From assembly GCF_004359985.1 (NCBI RefSeq), contig NZ_SMRO01000004.1, positions 310,001 to 374,000 on the forward strand: a stretch of 64,000 nucleotides of DNA. Reading direction: 5' to 3'. Positions 1 through 9,724 of the stretch are shown piece after piece. A program made the position numbers and the translations under genes. This DNA is from Paraburkholderia flava. GTDB taxonomy: Bacteria; Pseudomonadota; Gammaproteobacteria; Burkholderiales; Burkholderiaceae. The notes under the pieces are model-generated. The model was not told where the DNA came from. It searched no databases and saw nothing but the letters and a program-made list of their open reading frames with translations. Numbering within the stretch: position 1 is the first letter of the stretch; each line of letters begins with the position of its first letter.

Positions 1-1
1 C

Positions 2-100
2 GTCGAAGCGACGGGCCTGCCGCCTGACGAGTTCGAGAAGGTGCAGAAGGCGATCGTGACGTTGCGGGACAATCTGATCAGGTCGGTGGGATCGCGCTAG
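2..100 (+). CDS. 3' end of a probable MarR-type regulator (partial)
   Basis: Only the last 32 codons are inside the window, ending at TAG 98-100; the start lies upstream. The visible tail is amphipathic and helical (LPPDEFEKVQKAIVTLRDNL), which looks like the C-terminal dimerisation helix of MarR-family regulators. No DNA-binding domain is visible, so the family is inferred from the tail alone. It runs towards the minus-strand NIPSNAP gene and the two stops are 9 bp apart. Confidence 0.4.
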   Translation, partial: VEATGLPPDEFEKVQKAIVTLRDNLIRSVGSR

Positions 101-109
101 ATCAAACGT

Positions 110-415
110 TCACTCGAACACCGGCCTGAAAAAACTCCGCTCGTAACTCACGATGCACCGCGTCTGCGCCGCATACGCAAACGCGGCCTGACACTCCGCA
201 TCGCTCATCGATTCGTGACGGTACTTCTCGTAGGTCGCCAGGCTCGGGAAAGAAAACAGCGCGAGCGCGATGTTGTTCGCGCCTTCCGACGGCAGAAAAT
301 AACCGTGATGCGTTCCGCCGAATCGATTGACGAGTGGAATCCACATCTTTGCATAAGCTTCGAATTCGGCAAGACGTTCGGGATCGACGACGTAGCGAAG
401 GTAGCAAGTGATCAT
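110..415 (-). CDS. NIPSNAP family protein
   Basis: A 101-aa protein starting MITCYLRYVVDPERLAEFE, with the YxRY(x)VDP beginning and the later aromatic pattern (FSFPSLATYEKYR) typical of the NIPSNAP fold, a small ferredoxin-like alpha/beta barrel. Bacterial members are single-domain and about 100 residues, so the length fits. The ATG at 415 was chosen because the family motif begins there; the frame stays open upstream but lacks similarity. The biochemical role of the family is not established. It sits 59 bp downstream of a minus-strand EamA transporter and may share its transcript. Confidence 0.8.
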   Translation of the reverse strand: MITCYLRYVVDPERLAEFEAYAKMWIPLVNRFGGTHHGYFLPSEGANNIALALFSFPSLATYEKYRHESMSDAECQAAFAYAAQTRCIVSYERSFFRPVFE

Positions 416-474
416 AGGGCTATGCGTGCAGTGAGGGACAAAGGGGTAGCGCAAACATCTTACCCACGCGCCGG

Positions 475-1431
475 CTATTTCAACAATTCGCGTGCCGACA
501 GCCAGATTCCGGCGATGGCCAGTACCATGCCCGCAGTCTGCGGCGCAGGCGGCAACGTGTGCTGATACATGCTTGCGTAGGCGATACCGAAGACGGTCTC
601 CAGGATGATCATCTGCCCCACGAGTCCCATCGGTAGCGCGTGCGATGCGCGGTTGAAAAAGATCGTCGCGAGCCACGACGAGCCGACGCCCAGCACCATC
701 GTGATCGCCACGAAGAGCAGCGCATCCTGCGCGTGACCCTGCAGAAAACCCGGCGGAACAACGCGGTGTGTCAGCGCCGCATTCAGCGCGGCCATTACGA
801 TCGATAGCCCGAATGTCGCGACGCCGATCGCACACGACCAGTGCGCGCCCGATATGTCCGGATGCGCGCGCAGGAATCGCGAATTGGACAGCGCATACCA
901 GGTCCACACGATCACGATGACCACCACCGCGAACACGCCCGGCCACGACAGCCGCACGTGCTGAACCAGAATGCCGCTCTGCACTGCGAGCACGACGCCG
1001 AGTCCGCACGCGACCATCGCGAACGGCACGAGCAGCCGTCGCCACGTTGCAGCGGGCAAATGCCGGTTGCCCGCGACGGACACGCAGATCGGCAGCAAAC
1101 CGATGATCGGAATCACGACCTCCGCGCCGGTATCCTGCACGCCGAAGCTGACGAGGATCGAAAAGAGAATATTGCCGGCGAAACCGTAGACGGCCGCGCG
1201 CGACCATACGCGCCATCCGAGCGGGTGCCGTCGATATTTCGCGAGCAGGATTGCGGCCGACACGATCCCGTAGAACAGGAATCGTCCGAACGTGATGTCG
1301 AGTGGGGAATACGCGTGAAGCATCAGCGGCGCGACGAACGACACGCCCCATAGCGCGGTCGCGATGACCATCAGCAGCGCCGCGCCCGGAAACGACAACG
1401 GCGGGGATTGACGCAATCCGGTAGCGCTCAT
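475..1431 (-). CDS. EamA/DMT-family transporter, inner membrane
   Basis: A 318-aa hydrophobic protein with about ten membrane segments arranged as two EamA repeats, the usual layout of drug/metabolite transporters. The first repeat starts at LLMVIATALWGVSFVAPLML and contains the usual early Trp-Gly; the second begins near residue 165 (GVFAVVVIVIVWTWYALS). It probably exports or exchanges a small metabolite across the inner membrane; the substrate cannot be read from the sequence. It is followed on the same strand by the NIPSNAP gene. The upstream neighbour, the oxidoreductase ending at 1539, is 107 bp away. Confidence 0.8.
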   Translation of the reverse strand: MSATGLRQSPPLSFPGAALLMVIATALWGVSFVAPLMLHAYSPLDITFGRFLFYGIVSAAILLAKYRRHPLGWRVWSRAAVYGFAGNILFSILVSFGVQDTGAEVVIPIIGLLPICVSVAGNRHLPAATWRRLLVPFAMVACGLGVVLAVQSGILVQHVRLSWPGVFAVVVIVIVWTWYALSNSRFLRAHPDISGAHWSCAIGVATFGLSIVMAALNAALTHRVVPPGFLQGHAQDALLFVAITMVLGVGSSWLATIFFNRASHALPMGLVGQMIILETVFGIAYASMYQHTLPPAPQTAGMVLAIAGIWLSARELLK

Positions 1432-1538
1432 GCTGTTCCCCGGGAAATGAACGCCCGGCGCGATCGCGCGGCACGTTCTGACAGCGGGTGGAAAGTCCGT
1501 CGATTATGCCGGGGAAACAGTGCTCTGCCCAAATCAAA

Positions 1539-2678
1539 CTACACGTCCACCCACCCTCCTCCAGCCGCATCGCTCGCAATCACCGCCTCGACAAACCGCA
1601 ACCCCGCGACCCCATCGTCAACCGTCGGCAACAACCGGCTCTCGTCAGGCACCGGCAACCCCGCATCGATCGCTTCGATCTGCAGCGCCGCGTCCTTGTA
1701 CAACTGCGCAAACGCTTCAAGATAGCCCTCGGGATGCCCGGCCGGCACACGCGTCGCATGCACGGCCGCCGCGCCCTGCACACGCGCACGCGTGAGCCGT
1801 TGCGCGGCACCGCCGAGCGGCGTGAGCCACAGTTCGTTCGGCGCTTCCTGATCGAACGCGAGATTCGCTTTCGTGCCGTACACTCGCACGCGTAGTGCGT
1901 TCTCCGCGCCGCTCGCCACCTGGCTCGCCCACAGCATCCCGCGCGCGCCGTTCGCGTAACGCAGCATCGCCTGCACGTGATCGTCGATCCGGCGACCCGG
2001 CACAAACGTGTGCAGTTCCGCCGCGAGCGACGACGGCGTCATCCCGCTCACGAACGACGCGAGATGCCACGCATGTGTGCCGATGTCGCCGAGGCATCCG
2101 GCCGGTCCCGCGAGCGCCGGATCGGTGCGCCACGCGGCCTGCCGATTCGTGCCCGCTGCTTCGATCGGCTCGGCGAGCCAGTCCTGCGCATACTCGACCT
2201 GCACGACGCGCACCGTCCCCAGCTCGCCGGCTTCGACGAGTTCGCGCGCGTGACGCACGAGCGGATAGCCGGAGTACGTATGCGTCAACGCAAACAGCCG
2301 CTGCGTGTCGCGCGCGAGCTTCGCGAGCGCGACGCCTTCCGCGAGCGACACCGCAAGCGGCTTGTCGCAGATCACATGAATGCCCGCTTCGAGAAACGCG
2401 GTCGCGACCGGCGCATGCAGATGGTTCGGCGTAACGATCGCGACCGCGTCGATACCGTCGTCGCGGGCGGCCTCGGCACGCGCCATCTCGCGCCAGTCCG
2501 CGTAGCTGCGCGCAATGCCCGCGTCGCGTGCGCTGTCGTGCGCGCGCTGCGGATCGGACGACAGCGCGCCCGCGACGAGTTCGAAACGGTCGTCGATGCG
2601 CGCAGCCATCCGATGCACCGCACCGATAAACGCGCCCTGGCCTCCGCCGACCATCCCGAGCTTGAGCCTTCCTGTCAT
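1539..2678 (-). CDS. Gfo/Idh/MocA-family NAD(P)-dependent oxidoreductase
   Basis: A 379-aa enzyme with an N-terminal Rossmann fold (KLGMVGGGQGAFIGAVHR, GxGxxG variant) and the family's CDKPLAVSLAEG motif near residue 107, whose lysine is the usual catalytic residue. The C-terminal alpha/beta domain is of normal length. Members oxidise or reduce sugars and polyols such as inositol. It is the last gene of a minus-strand operon, 28 bp after the isomerase, and probably works on the substrate brought in by the ABC transporter upstream. The substrate is not identifiable from sequence; inositol-like or keto-sugar substrates are possible. Confidence 0.85.
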   Translation of the reverse strand: MTGRLKLGMVGGGQGAFIGAVHRMAARIDDRFELVAGALSSDPQRAHDSARDAGIARSYADWREMARAEAARDDGIDAVAIVTPNHLHAPVATAFLEAGIHVICDKPLAVSLAEGVALAKLARDTQRLFALTHTYSGYPLVRHARELVEAGELGTVRVVQVEYAQDWLAEPIEAAGTNRQAAWRTDPALAGPAGCLGDIGTHAWHLASFVSGMTPSSLAAELHTFVPGRRIDDHVQAMLRYANGARGMLWASQVASGAENALRVRVYGTKANLAFDQEAPNELWLTPLGGAAQRLTRARVQGAAAVHATRVPAGHPEGYLEAFAQLYKDAALQIEAIDAGLPVPDESRLLPTVDDGVAGLRFVEAVIASDAAGGGWVDV

Positions 2679-2706
2679 CGTCGCTCCTTAGCCGCGCGGT
2701 TCAAGT

Positions 2707-3756
2707 TCATAGCCCAAGCAGTTTCTTCAGTTTTGCATCGTCGACACTGCTGTCAGCGAAATCGTCGAACGCATGATCGGTGACGCGAATGATGTGCCGA
2801 CGAATAAACTCCGCGCCTTCGCGCGCGCCGTCCTGCGGATGCTTCAACGCGCACTCCCATTCGAGCACGGCCCAGCCCGGAAAATCGTATTGCGCCATCT
2901 TCGAGAAGATCGCACCGAAATCGATCTGCCCATCGCCGAGCGAACGAAAACGCCCCGCTCGATCCACCCAGCTGCTATAGCCGCCGTACACGCCCTGCTT
3001 GCCGTTCGGCCGGAACTCGGCGTCCTTCACATGAAACGCCTTGATGCGCTCGTGATACAGATCGATAAACGCCAGGTAATCGAGCTGCTGCAGCATGAAG
3101 TGACTCGGGTCGTACAGGATGTTCGCGCGCGGATGCTGCTTCACCGCATCGAGAAAACACTCGAACGTGACGCCGTCGTGCAGGTCCTCGCCGGGATGCA
3201 GTTCATAGCAGACGTCGACGCCCGCATCGTCGAATGCATCGAGAATCGGCGTCCAGCGACGCGCGAGTTCGGCGAACGCGGCCTCGACGAGCCCTGCGGG
3301 CCGCTGCGGCCACGGGTACAGATACGGCCACGCCAGCGAGCCCGAAAACGTCACGTGCGTCGCGAGTCCGAGACGTTGCGATGCCTTCGCGGCATACGTG
3401 AGTTCGCGGATCGCCCATTCGGTACGCGCCGCAGGATTACCGCCGACGCTCTTCGGCGCAAAGCCGTCGAACAGCTGGTCGTACGCCGGATGCACGGCGA
3501 CGAGCTGCCCCTGCAGATGCGTCGACAGTTCGGTGATGACGACGCCCTCGTTGTCGACCGTCGCGCGCACGTCGTCGCAATACGCCTGGCTCGTCGCAGC
3601 GAGTTCGAGATCGACGAGGCGTGGATCGGCGGGCACCTGGATGCCCTTGTAGCCGAGACCCGCAGCCCACGCGGCTAGATGCGCGAGATTGTCGAACGGC
3701 ACGTCGTCGCCCATGAACTGCGCGAGAAAGATCGCCGGGCCTTTGATCGTCTTCAT
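2707..3756 (-). CDS. sugar phosphate isomerase/epimerase, AP-endonuclease-2-type TIM barrel
   Basis: A 349-aa protein with the xylose-isomerase-like TIM-barrel pattern: metal-binding acidic and His residues in CYELHPGEDLHDG, in ILYDPSHFMLQQLDY, in KAFHVKDAEF and in VLEWECALKHPQDG. These enzymes epimerise or isomerise sugars, or dehydrate inososes, using a divalent metal. It lies between the transporter genes and the Gfo/Idh oxidoreductase. That isomerase plus dehydrogenase pairing recurs in catabolic operons for inositol, sugar acids and keto-sugars. The exact reaction is not established. Confidence 0.85.
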   Translation of the reverse strand: MKTIKGPAIFLAQFMGDDVPFDNLAHLAAWAAGLGYKGIQVPADPRLVDLELAATSQAYCDDVRATVDNEGVVITELSTHLQGQLVAVHPAYDQLFDGFAPKSVGGNPAARTEWAIRELTYAAKASQRLGLATHVTFSGSLAWPYLYPWPQRPAGLVEAAFAELARRWTPILDAFDDAGVDVCYELHPGEDLHDGVTFECFLDAVKQHPRANILYDPSHFMLQQLDYLAFIDLYHERIKAFHVKDAEFRPNGKQGVYGGYSSWVDRAGRFRSLGDGQIDFGAIFSKMAQYDFPGWAVLEWECALKHPQDGAREGAEFIRRHIIRVTDHAFDDFADSSVDDAKLKKLLGL

Positions 3757-3780
3757 CGTGCTTTACTCCGGTTGTGATCC

Positions 3781-3803
3781 GGCGGGGCACCCTATGCCCC
3801 GCC
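3781..3803 (-). other. intercistronic hairpin downstream of the binding-protein gene
   Basis: A perfect 9-bp inverted repeat (GGCGGGGCA / TGCCCCGCC, 5-nt loop) lies between the stop of the solute-binding-protein gene and the start of the isomerase gene. No T-run follows, so it is not a standard terminator. Hairpins here commonly stabilise the binding-protein part of the mRNA and lower downstream expression; that role is inferred from position. Confidence 0.6.
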
Positions 3804-3829
3804 CTTCGTCTTCATACGCCATCGAAGAT

Positions 3830-4792
3830 CTAGAACGGCGAATCCGGAAAGTAAAACTGCTGAGCGTTTTCTTTCGTGATCAGCACCGACGGAATGATCG
3901 TCGTCGCCGGCAGCTTCTCGCCCTTCAGACGCGCGTCCGCAGTCAGCTTGATCGCGTCGTAGATGAACTTCGGCGAGTACGACACGTCCGCATGAACCAG
4001 CTTGTCGCCGTCGATCAGCTTCTTCACCATCACCTTCGATCCCGCGCCGCCGAACACTTCCTTGATGTCGGTACGCTTCGCCTGCTCGATCGCCTTCATC
4101 ACGCCGATCGCCATGTCGTCGTCAGCGGCCCATACGGCGTCGATGTGCTTGAAGCGCGTCAGGTAGTCCTGCATCACCTTGAACGCGTCGTCGCGATTCC
4201 AGTTCGCGTACTTCGCGTCGAGCAGCTTGATGTCCGGATAGGCCTTCAGCACGTCGGTGAACGCGGTATAGCGTTCGTTGTCGAGCGTCGTCGGAATGCC
4301 GCGCAGCGCGACGATGTTGCCGTGGCCGTTCAGCGTCTTCGCGAGATACTCGGCGGGCAGTTTGCCGAACGCGGTGTTGTCGCCTGCGACGTATGCATCC
4401 TGCGCGCTGGTGTCGGTCAAACCGCGATCGACGACCGTCACGTACACGCCCTTCTTCTTCACCTGCGCGACCGGCTGCGTCAGCGACGCCGATTCGAACG
4501 GGAAAATCACCAGCGCGTTGATCTTGTTGACCGTCACGAGATCCTGCAGCTGGTTCGCCTGCTCGGGCGAACCGGCCGCCGTCTTCACGATGATCTTCAG
4601 ATCGGGATGCGCTTTCTCCAGATCGGTCTTCGCCTTGTTCGCCCACCAGACGATGCCGCCGGTAAAGCCATGGTCCGCCGTCGGTATCGCGACGCCGAGC
4701 GTCACCTTCTCGTCGGCGCGCGCGACGCCTGCCGTGCCGATTATTCCCAGCGCCAGCATGCCGGCGCATAACGTCCGAATCACCTGCTTCAT
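3830..4792 (-). CDS. sugar ABC transporter periplasmic substrate-binding protein
   Basis: A 320-aa protein with a clear signal peptide (MKQVIRTLCAGMLALGIIG, cleavage predicted after ARA at about residue 26) and a periplasmic-binding-protein type I fold of the ribose/xylose class. Recognisable parts are VTLGVAIPTADHGF, the linker pattern ALVIFPFESASLTQPV, and VDRGLTD. The ATG at 4792 was chosen because the signal peptide begins there and an AAGGAG ribosome site precedes it; the longer open frame upstream overlaps the permease and has no signal. It delivers the ligand to the permease/ATPase pair encoded immediately upstream in the operon. Confidence 0.9.
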   Translation of the reverse strand: MKQVIRTLCAGMLALGIIGTAGVARADEKVTLGVAIPTADHGFTGGIVWWANKAKTDLEKAHPDLKIIVKTAAGSPEQANQLQDLVTVNKINALVIFPFESASLTQPVAQVKKKGVYVTVVDRGLTDTSAQDAYVAGDNTAFGKLPAEYLAKTLNGHGNIVALRGIPTTLDNERYTAFTDVLKAYPDIKLLDAKYANWNRDDAFKVMQDYLTRFKHIDAVWAADDDMAIGVMKAIEQAKRTDIKEVFGGAGSKVMVKKLIDGDKLVHADVSYSPKFIYDAIKLTADARLKGEKLPATTIIPSVLITKENAQQFYFPDSPF

Positions 4793-4868
4793 GTCGTGTC
4801 TCCTTTGTCGGGCGCTGGGTGCGCCAGATATCGTTGGTCCAACCACCTGCTGCTTGTTACGCTTGTCG

Positions 4869-5882
4869 CTACCGCTTTCCACGCTGCAAAAACGCGACGA
4901 CGATAATCACCGCCCCCTGCACCGCTGCATTCAGATACACGCTGATGATGCTGGTCAGATTCAGAATGTTCGCGATCACCGACAGCAGCACCGCGCCGAT
5001 CACCGTACCCGCGACGCGCCCCTCCCCGCCCTTCAACGCGGTACCGCCGACCACTACGGCCGCAATCGCTTCGAGTTCCCACAGCAGACCGGTCGTCGGT
5101 GTCGCGGAGCCGAGACGCGGCACGTACAGCACGGTCGCGACGCCAACGCACATGCCGAGCAATACGTAGGTGACGATCTTCACGGTATCGACGCGAATCG
5201 CCGCATAGCGCGCGACCTGTTCGTTCGAACCGATCGCCTGCACGTGCCGGCCGAACGCGGTGCGATTCAGAATGAGCGCGCCGCCCGCCGCGACGACAAC
5301 GAACACCCAGATCGGCACCGGCACGCCAAACAGGCTCGCGTAATACACGGGGCTGTATAGATCGGACAGCGAATTGTCGAGCGTCAGCGCGCCGCCGTCG
5401 GCGAGCCACGTCAGCACCGCCCGAAAAATCCCCAACGTGCCGAGCGTCACGATGAACGGCTCGATACGGCCTTTGGTAATCAATAGACCGTGCGCGCAGC
5501 CGAACAGCGCGCCGAGCACCAGCGCGCACACGATGCCGATCACGACGATCGCGAGCGGCGCCAGCGCGTGCCCGCCGATCCCGCCTGCCAGCGCATTCAT
5601 CAGCCAGATCATGCTGCCCGCGATCAGCGCGGCCATCGAGCCGACCGACAGATCGATGCCACCCGAGATGATCACGAACGTCATGCCGACCGAGATGATG
5701 CCGATGAACGACGTGCGGGTGAGCACGTTCATCATGTTGTCGACGGTCGCGAAGTCGCGGTTCAGCAGCGTGCCCGCGATGCACAGCACGATCAGGCCCG
5801 CGAGCGGTCCGAGGCCGTGCAGGCGGCGTGCGAGGCGCCACACGCGATGCGGCTGCGTGGCGTCAGTGGGTGCCGGTTGCAT
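4869..5882 (-). CDS. sugar ABC transporter permease (RbsC/YjfF class)
   Basis: A 337-aa polytopic inner-membrane protein with about ten hydrophobic segments and the branched-chain/ribose permease signature ([17 protein letters not shown]; later [23 protein letters not shown], which carries the EAA-like loop that docks on the ATPase). It starts inside the end of the ATPase gene (20-bp overlap), which indicates translational coupling. It forms the membrane channel of the transporter in this operon. Confidence 0.92.
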   Translation of the reverse strand: MQPAPTDATQPHRVWRLARRLHGLGPLAGLIVLCIAGTLLNRDFATVDNMMNVLTRTSFIGIISVGMTFVIISGGIDLSVGSMAALIAGSMIWLMNALAGGIGGHALAPLAIVVIGIVCALVLGALFGCAHGLLITKGRIEPFIVTLGTLGIFRAVLTWLADGGALTLDNSLSDLYSPVYYASLFGVPVPIWVFVVVAAGGALILNRTAFGRHVQAIGSNEQVARYAAIRVDTVKIVTYVLLGMCVGVATVLYVPRLGSATPTTGLLWELEAIAAVVVGGTALKGGEGRVAGTVIGAVLLSVIANILNLTSIISVYLNAAVQGAVIIVVAFLQRGKR

Positions 5883-7350
5883 GGGCGATCAACTCCTCTT
5901 CGGTCAGATGGTCGAGGCCGAGCGTCGCCTGCAGCGTGCCCGCGCGCATCACCGCAACGCGATGGCACAGGCCGATCAGTTCGATCAGTTCGGACGAGAT
6001 CACGATCACCGCGCGGCCTTCCGCCGCGAGCCGGTGAATCAGAAAATAGATGTCGCGTTTCGCGCCGACGTCGACGCCGCGCGTCGGTTCGTCGAGCACG
6101 ATCACGCGCGGGTCGGGTTGCAGGAATTTCGCGAGTGCTAGCTTCTGCTGGTTGCCGCCGGACAGCATCCGCGCGCGGCTGTTCGTGTCGCCGGTGCGGA
6201 TGCCGTAGGTCGCGACCGCTTCGTCGAGCGCGGCGCGCGCGGCCTTCAGATCGAGCAGCGGATGCGCGTAGCGATCGAGCGTCATCAGCGTCAGGTTGTC
6301 CTGCAGGTTCAGATCGACGTGCAGCCCTTTGCCCTTGCGGTCTTCGCTCAGATACGTGAGGCCGTGGCGCATCGCATCGCGCGGGCTTTTCAGATCGACT
6401 GCGCGGCCTTCGATCTCGACTCGCCCCGCGCTGCGTCGACGCAAGCCGATCAACGCCTCGAACGATTCGGTGCGCCCTGCACCGACGAGGCCTGCGAAGC
6501 CGAGTACTTCGCCTGCGCGGACTTCGAAGCTTAAATTCTCGACCCAGCCCGGCACGCTTAAACCATCGACCTTCAATGCAACGGGTGCGTCGGCAGGCAA
6601 CACGGGTTTCGCCGGAAACATGTCGGACACGTCCCGGCCGACCATCAGATTCGCCATCTGCTGACGCGCGAGCCCTGCTGTCTCGCTACGCGCGACGAAG
6701 CGGCCGTCGCGCATCACGATCACTTCGTCGGTGATGCGCTCCACCTCGTCGAGTTTGTGCGAGATGTAGACGATCGTCACGCCGTCGGCCTTCAGCTTCG
6801 CCATCAATGCGAACAGACGCTCGGTCTCGGCGGGCGTCAGCGTCGCGGTCGGTTCGTCCATCACGAGCAACCGCGCGCGCCGCGACAGCGCCTTCGCGAT
6901 CTCGACCATCTGCTTCTCCGCGACGATCAGCTCGCGCACCTTCGTGTCCGGATGCTTCGCGAGGCCGACCTGCGCGAGATGCTGCGCGGCGCCCGCGCGC
7001 ATCGCGGTGTCGTCGAGCAGCAAGCCGCGCCGCTTCTCGTGACCGAGGTAGATGTTCTGCGCGATCGTCAGATGCTCGGCGAGATTGAACTCCTGGTGAA
7101 TCAGCACGATGCCCGCGGCCTCGGCCGCGCGCGAACCGTCGAACTGCTGCGGCTCGCCGTCGATCAGCAGCGTGCCCGCGCTCGCGGTCTCGTAACCGGC
7201 GAGGATTTTCATCAGCGTTGATTTGCCCGCGCCGTTTTCGCCGAGCAGCCCGTAGATGCGGCCCGGCGCCAGCTCGAAGCTCACGCCGTGCAGCACCCGC
7301 ACCGGACCAAAGTCCTTGCGGATGTCGTCGAAGCGGACGGCGATGCTCAT
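5863..7350 (-). CDS. sugar ABC transporter ATP-binding protein (two-domain, RbsA/XylG class)
   Basis: A 495-aa protein with two fused nucleotide-binding domains. Domain 1 has a full Walker A ([17 protein letters not shown], about residue 35) and Walker B ([12 protein letters not shown]). Domain 2 has the degenerate Walker A usual in this class (GLVGAGRTE) but a good signature (LSGGNQQK) and Walker B ([14 protein letters not shown]). The length matches the family. It powers the permease encoded just downstream and lies 27 bp after the LacI regulator gene, so regulator and transporter probably share one transcript. Confidence 0.93.
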   Translation of the reverse strand: MSIAVRFDDIRKDFGPVRVLHGVSFELAPGRIYGLLGENGAGKSTLMKILAGYETASAGTLLIDGEPQQFDGSRAAEAAGIVLIHQEFNLAEHLTIAQNIYLGHEKRRGLLLDDTAMRAGAAQHLAQVGLAKHPDTKVRELIVAEKQMVEIAKALSRRARLLVMDEPTATLTPAETERLFALMAKLKADGVTIVYISHKLDEVERITDEVIVMRDGRFVARSETAGLARQQMANLMVGRDVSDMFPAKPVLPADAPVALKVDGLSVPGWVENLSFEVRAGEVLGFAGLVGAGRTESFEALIGLRRRSAGRVEIEGRAVDLKSPRDAMRHGLTYLSEDRKGKGLHVDLNLQDNLTLMTLDRYAHPLLDLKAARAALDEAVATYGIRTGDTNSRARMLSGGNQQKLALAKFLQPDPRVIVLDEPTRGVDVGAKRDIYFLIHRLAAEGRAVIVISSELIELIGLCHRVAVMRAGTLQATLGLDHLTEEELIAHATGTH

Positions 7351-7377
7351 CGGTGGTCTCTCTTCGCTGTGTTCATG

Positions 7378-8556
7378 TCATGCGCTCCTGCGGACGACGA
7401 GCTTGTGCGGCAGCAACACGCCCGGCACCTCCGCCGACGGATCCGCGAGTCGTTGCAGCAGCAGACGCGCAGCGGTCTCGCCGAGTTCGCGCATCGGCTG
7501 TGCGATCGTCGTCAGCGGCGGATCGACCTGCGCGGCCAGCGAGATGTCGTCGAAGCCGACTACCGCGATGTCGTCTGGCACGCGGCGGCCCGCCGCACGC
7601 AAGCCGGCGATCACACCGATCGCAAGCGTGTCGGACACGGCAAACACCGCGTCGGGCTGCTCGGGCAATTGCATCAGCGCAGCCGCAGCGGCGCTGCCCG
7701 CGACGTAGTCGAGACTCGCGACGCCGACGCGCCAGCGCGGATCGGGCTCGACGCCCGCTTCGCGCAACGCATCCGCGTAGCCTTCTTCGCGTTGCCGCGC
7801 GTACAGATAGCTGTCGCCGGAATTGACCAGCGCGATCCGTCGACACCCCCGGGCGAGCAGATGCCGCACCGCATCGCGCGCGGCACGGTAGTTATCGATG
7901 CCGACGTACGGCACGCCGACCGCAGGATCGAATTCGCAGCATGCGACCCACGGCAGCGTGCCGGACTCTTCGGCGAGCGCCTGCTGGACCGTCGCCGGAT
8001 CGAGACAGATCGCGCCGTCCGCGCGCCGCCGACGCAGCAGATCGAAGTAGCTGCGCTCGCGTCCCGGATCGGCGCCGGTGTCGCACAACAGCATGAAGTA
8101 GCCGTGCTGCCGCGCGACGCTGTCGATGCCGCGCACGATCTCCGCGTAGAACGGGTTGCCGACGTCGGGCACCATCGTCAGCAGCAGACGGCTCTCGGCG
8201 GTGCGCAGATTGCGCGCGAGTTCGTTCACGCGATAGCCGCTCGCCTCGATCGCGGCGAGCACGCGCTCGCGCGTCGCGGGCTTCACGTTCGAGTGGTCGT
8301 TGAGGACGCGCGACACGGTCGCGACCGATACGCCGGCCTGTTCGGCGACGCTGGAGATCGACTGGCCGCTGGGTGCGATGTCTGCCGCAGCGGATGAGCG
8401 AGCCTTCGCGGTTTGCGATGGCGGTGTTTTCTTCACTGCCGCTTTCTTCAATGTCGTCGCGCCGTTACGCGCCGCCCTCGCCTTGCCAGCCGAACTGGCA
8501 GCCGCAGACGGAGCAGATGAATCTGGTGAGCGAGGAGAACGCGGCGGACGGGACAC
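7378..8556 (-). CDS. LacI-family transcriptional regulator
   Basis: A protein of about 392 aa with a helix-turn-helix (SISSVAEQAGVSVATVSRVL) near residue 70 and a periplasmic-binding-protein-like sensor domain. The start is set at GTG 8556 because no ATG occurs in frame before the HTH and the larger open frame runs back through the palindromic operator. The resulting 65-residue Ala/Ser/Lys-rich leader before the HTH is unusually long, and a GTG start without a clear Shine-Dalgarno is uncertain. As first gene of the ABC operon it probably controls the operon and itself in response to the transported sugar. Confidence 0.85.
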   Translation of the reverse strand: MSRPPRSPRSPDSSAPSAAASSAGKARAARNGATTLKKAAVKKTPPSQTAKARSSAAADIAPSGQSISSVAEQAGVSVATVSRVLNDHSNVKPATRERVLAAIEASGYRVNELARNLRTAESRLLLTMVPDVGNPFYAEIVRGIDSVARQHGYFMLLCDTGADPGRERSYFDLLRRRRADGAICLDPATVQQALAEESGTLPWVACCEFDPAVGVPYVGIDNYRAARDAVRHLLARGCRRIALVNSGDSYLYARQREEGYADALREAGVEPDPRWRVGVASLDYVAGSAAAAALMQLPEQPDAVFAVSDTLAIGVIAGLRAAGRRVPDDIAVVGFDDISLAAQVDPPLTTIAQPMRELGETAARLLLQRLADPSAEVPGVLLPHKLVVRRSA

Positions 8557-8572
8557 GATGACTGAAACCCGG

Positions 8573-8594
8573 AAAATGTAATCGATTACATTTT
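8573..8594. promoter_or_regulatory. palindromic LacI-type operator
   Basis: A perfect 22-bp palindrome with core TGTAATCGATTACA flanked by AAAA/TTTT lies 16 bp upstream of the LacI gene start and about 225 bp upstream of the plus-strand methyltransferase gene. The AT-rich symmetric form with a central CG is typical of LacI/GalR-family operators. Its place directly before the regulator suggests autoregulation of the whole sugar operon. Confidence 0.75.
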
Positions 8595-8819
8595 TGCTCG
8601 ACAAACTGCCTGACCGCAAGCTCGATCGCGTAGGGATTAACACCAAGCCGGACGGCCGGCGATGAAACAGCCCGTCGATCTGGTTTGGTACAATCGCGCA
8701 GTCGCAAGGCCGCCGGAAGCAGGCGGGAGTGAGGCTCAAGCCCCAAGCCCTCCCCCCGCGTGTTCCAGTTACCGCACGCCAGCCGGTCCGCATTCAACCC
8801 ACACATCGCCGAACCCACC

Positions 8820-9473
8820 ATGAACATCGAGCAAGCGCGTTTCAACATGATCGAACAGCAGATCCGCCCCTGGGAAGTGCTCGACCAGGACGTGCTGAAT
8901 CTGCTGTCGATCGTCAAGCGTGAGAACTTCGTCCCCGCCGTCCATCGCGATCTGGCCTTCGTCGATTTCGAAGTGCCGCTGCCTGCCGGTCAGCGCATGC
9001 TGGCGCCGCGCGTCGAAGCGCGCATGCTGCAGGAACTCGCGGTGAAGAAGCACGAAAGCGTGCTCGAAATCGGCGCCGGTTCGGGCTACATGGCAGCGCT
9101 GCTCGCGCATCGCGGCCAGCACGTACTGACCGTCGACATCGAACCCGAACTCGCGGAACTCGCGAAGCAGAACCTCGCGACGAACGGCGTGCTGAACGCG
9201 GAAGTCGCCACCGGCGACGGTTCGCGCGGCTGGCCCACGGCGGCGCCGTACGATGTGATCTGCGTGTCGGGCGGTCTGCCGGTGCTGCCGCAGGATCTGC
9301 TCGAACAGCTGAAGGTCGGCGGCCGTCTCGCGGTGTTCGTCGGCACGGCGCCGGTGATGAAGGCACAGATCATCACGCGTATCGACGACAAGCAATACCG
9401 CGTCGCCGACGTGTTCGAAACTTACGTCGCGCCGCTGGTCAACGCTGTCGAGCCGCCGCGGTTCAAGTTCTGA
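8820..9473 (+). CDS. protein-L-isoaspartate O-methyltransferase family protein
   Basis: A 217-aa SAM-dependent methyltransferase of the PCMT family. Motif I is VLEIGAGSGYMAALLAH (about residue 80), followed by the acidic end of beta-2 (VLTVDIEPELAELA). The start at 8820 gives MNIEQARFNMIEQQIRPWEV, the conserved beginning of this subfamily. True isoaspartyl methyltransferases carry a T-I-S-Q-P segment near residue 60; here the matching segment reads RMLAPRVEARM, so repair of isoaspartate is uncertain. It lies upstream of the rhodanese and TolC-type genes. Confidence 0.85.
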   Translation: MNIEQARFNMIEQQIRPWEVLDQDVLNLLSIVKRENFVPAVHRDLAFVDFEVPLPAGQRMLAPRVEARMLQELAVKKHESVLEIGAGSGYMAALLAHRGQHVLTVDIEPELAELAKQNLATNGVLNAEVATGDGSRGWPTAAPYDVICVSGGLPVLPQDLLEQLKVGGRLAVFVGTAPVMKAQIITRIDDKQYRVADVFETYVAPLVNAVEPPRFKF

Positions 9474-9724
9474 TTGCTCTGATTGTTTAACGCGGCTGGC
9501 TTGTTGCGAGGATTGCGATGAGCTGGTGCGCGATGGGCTCGCTGTGGGGTAGATGATCGAAGGCTCAGTCCGCATGGGTGAGCCTGCGAGATCGGCCCTG
9601 AATGGGTTGCCCTAAATGAGTTAGCCTGAGTGGGCGAGCCCCGATGGGCCGCCCCAACCAACAAGGCGCCGAGGCAGCGCGTCAACACGCCCTCGTCGCC
9701 CCCTTCCCGTCACCGGACCCATCG

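Noticed and set aside
102..407. Long open frames antisense or out of frame to most genes
   Set aside because: They are GC-rich shadows with Arg-rich composition and no family motifs; each lies over a gene with clear domain evidence.
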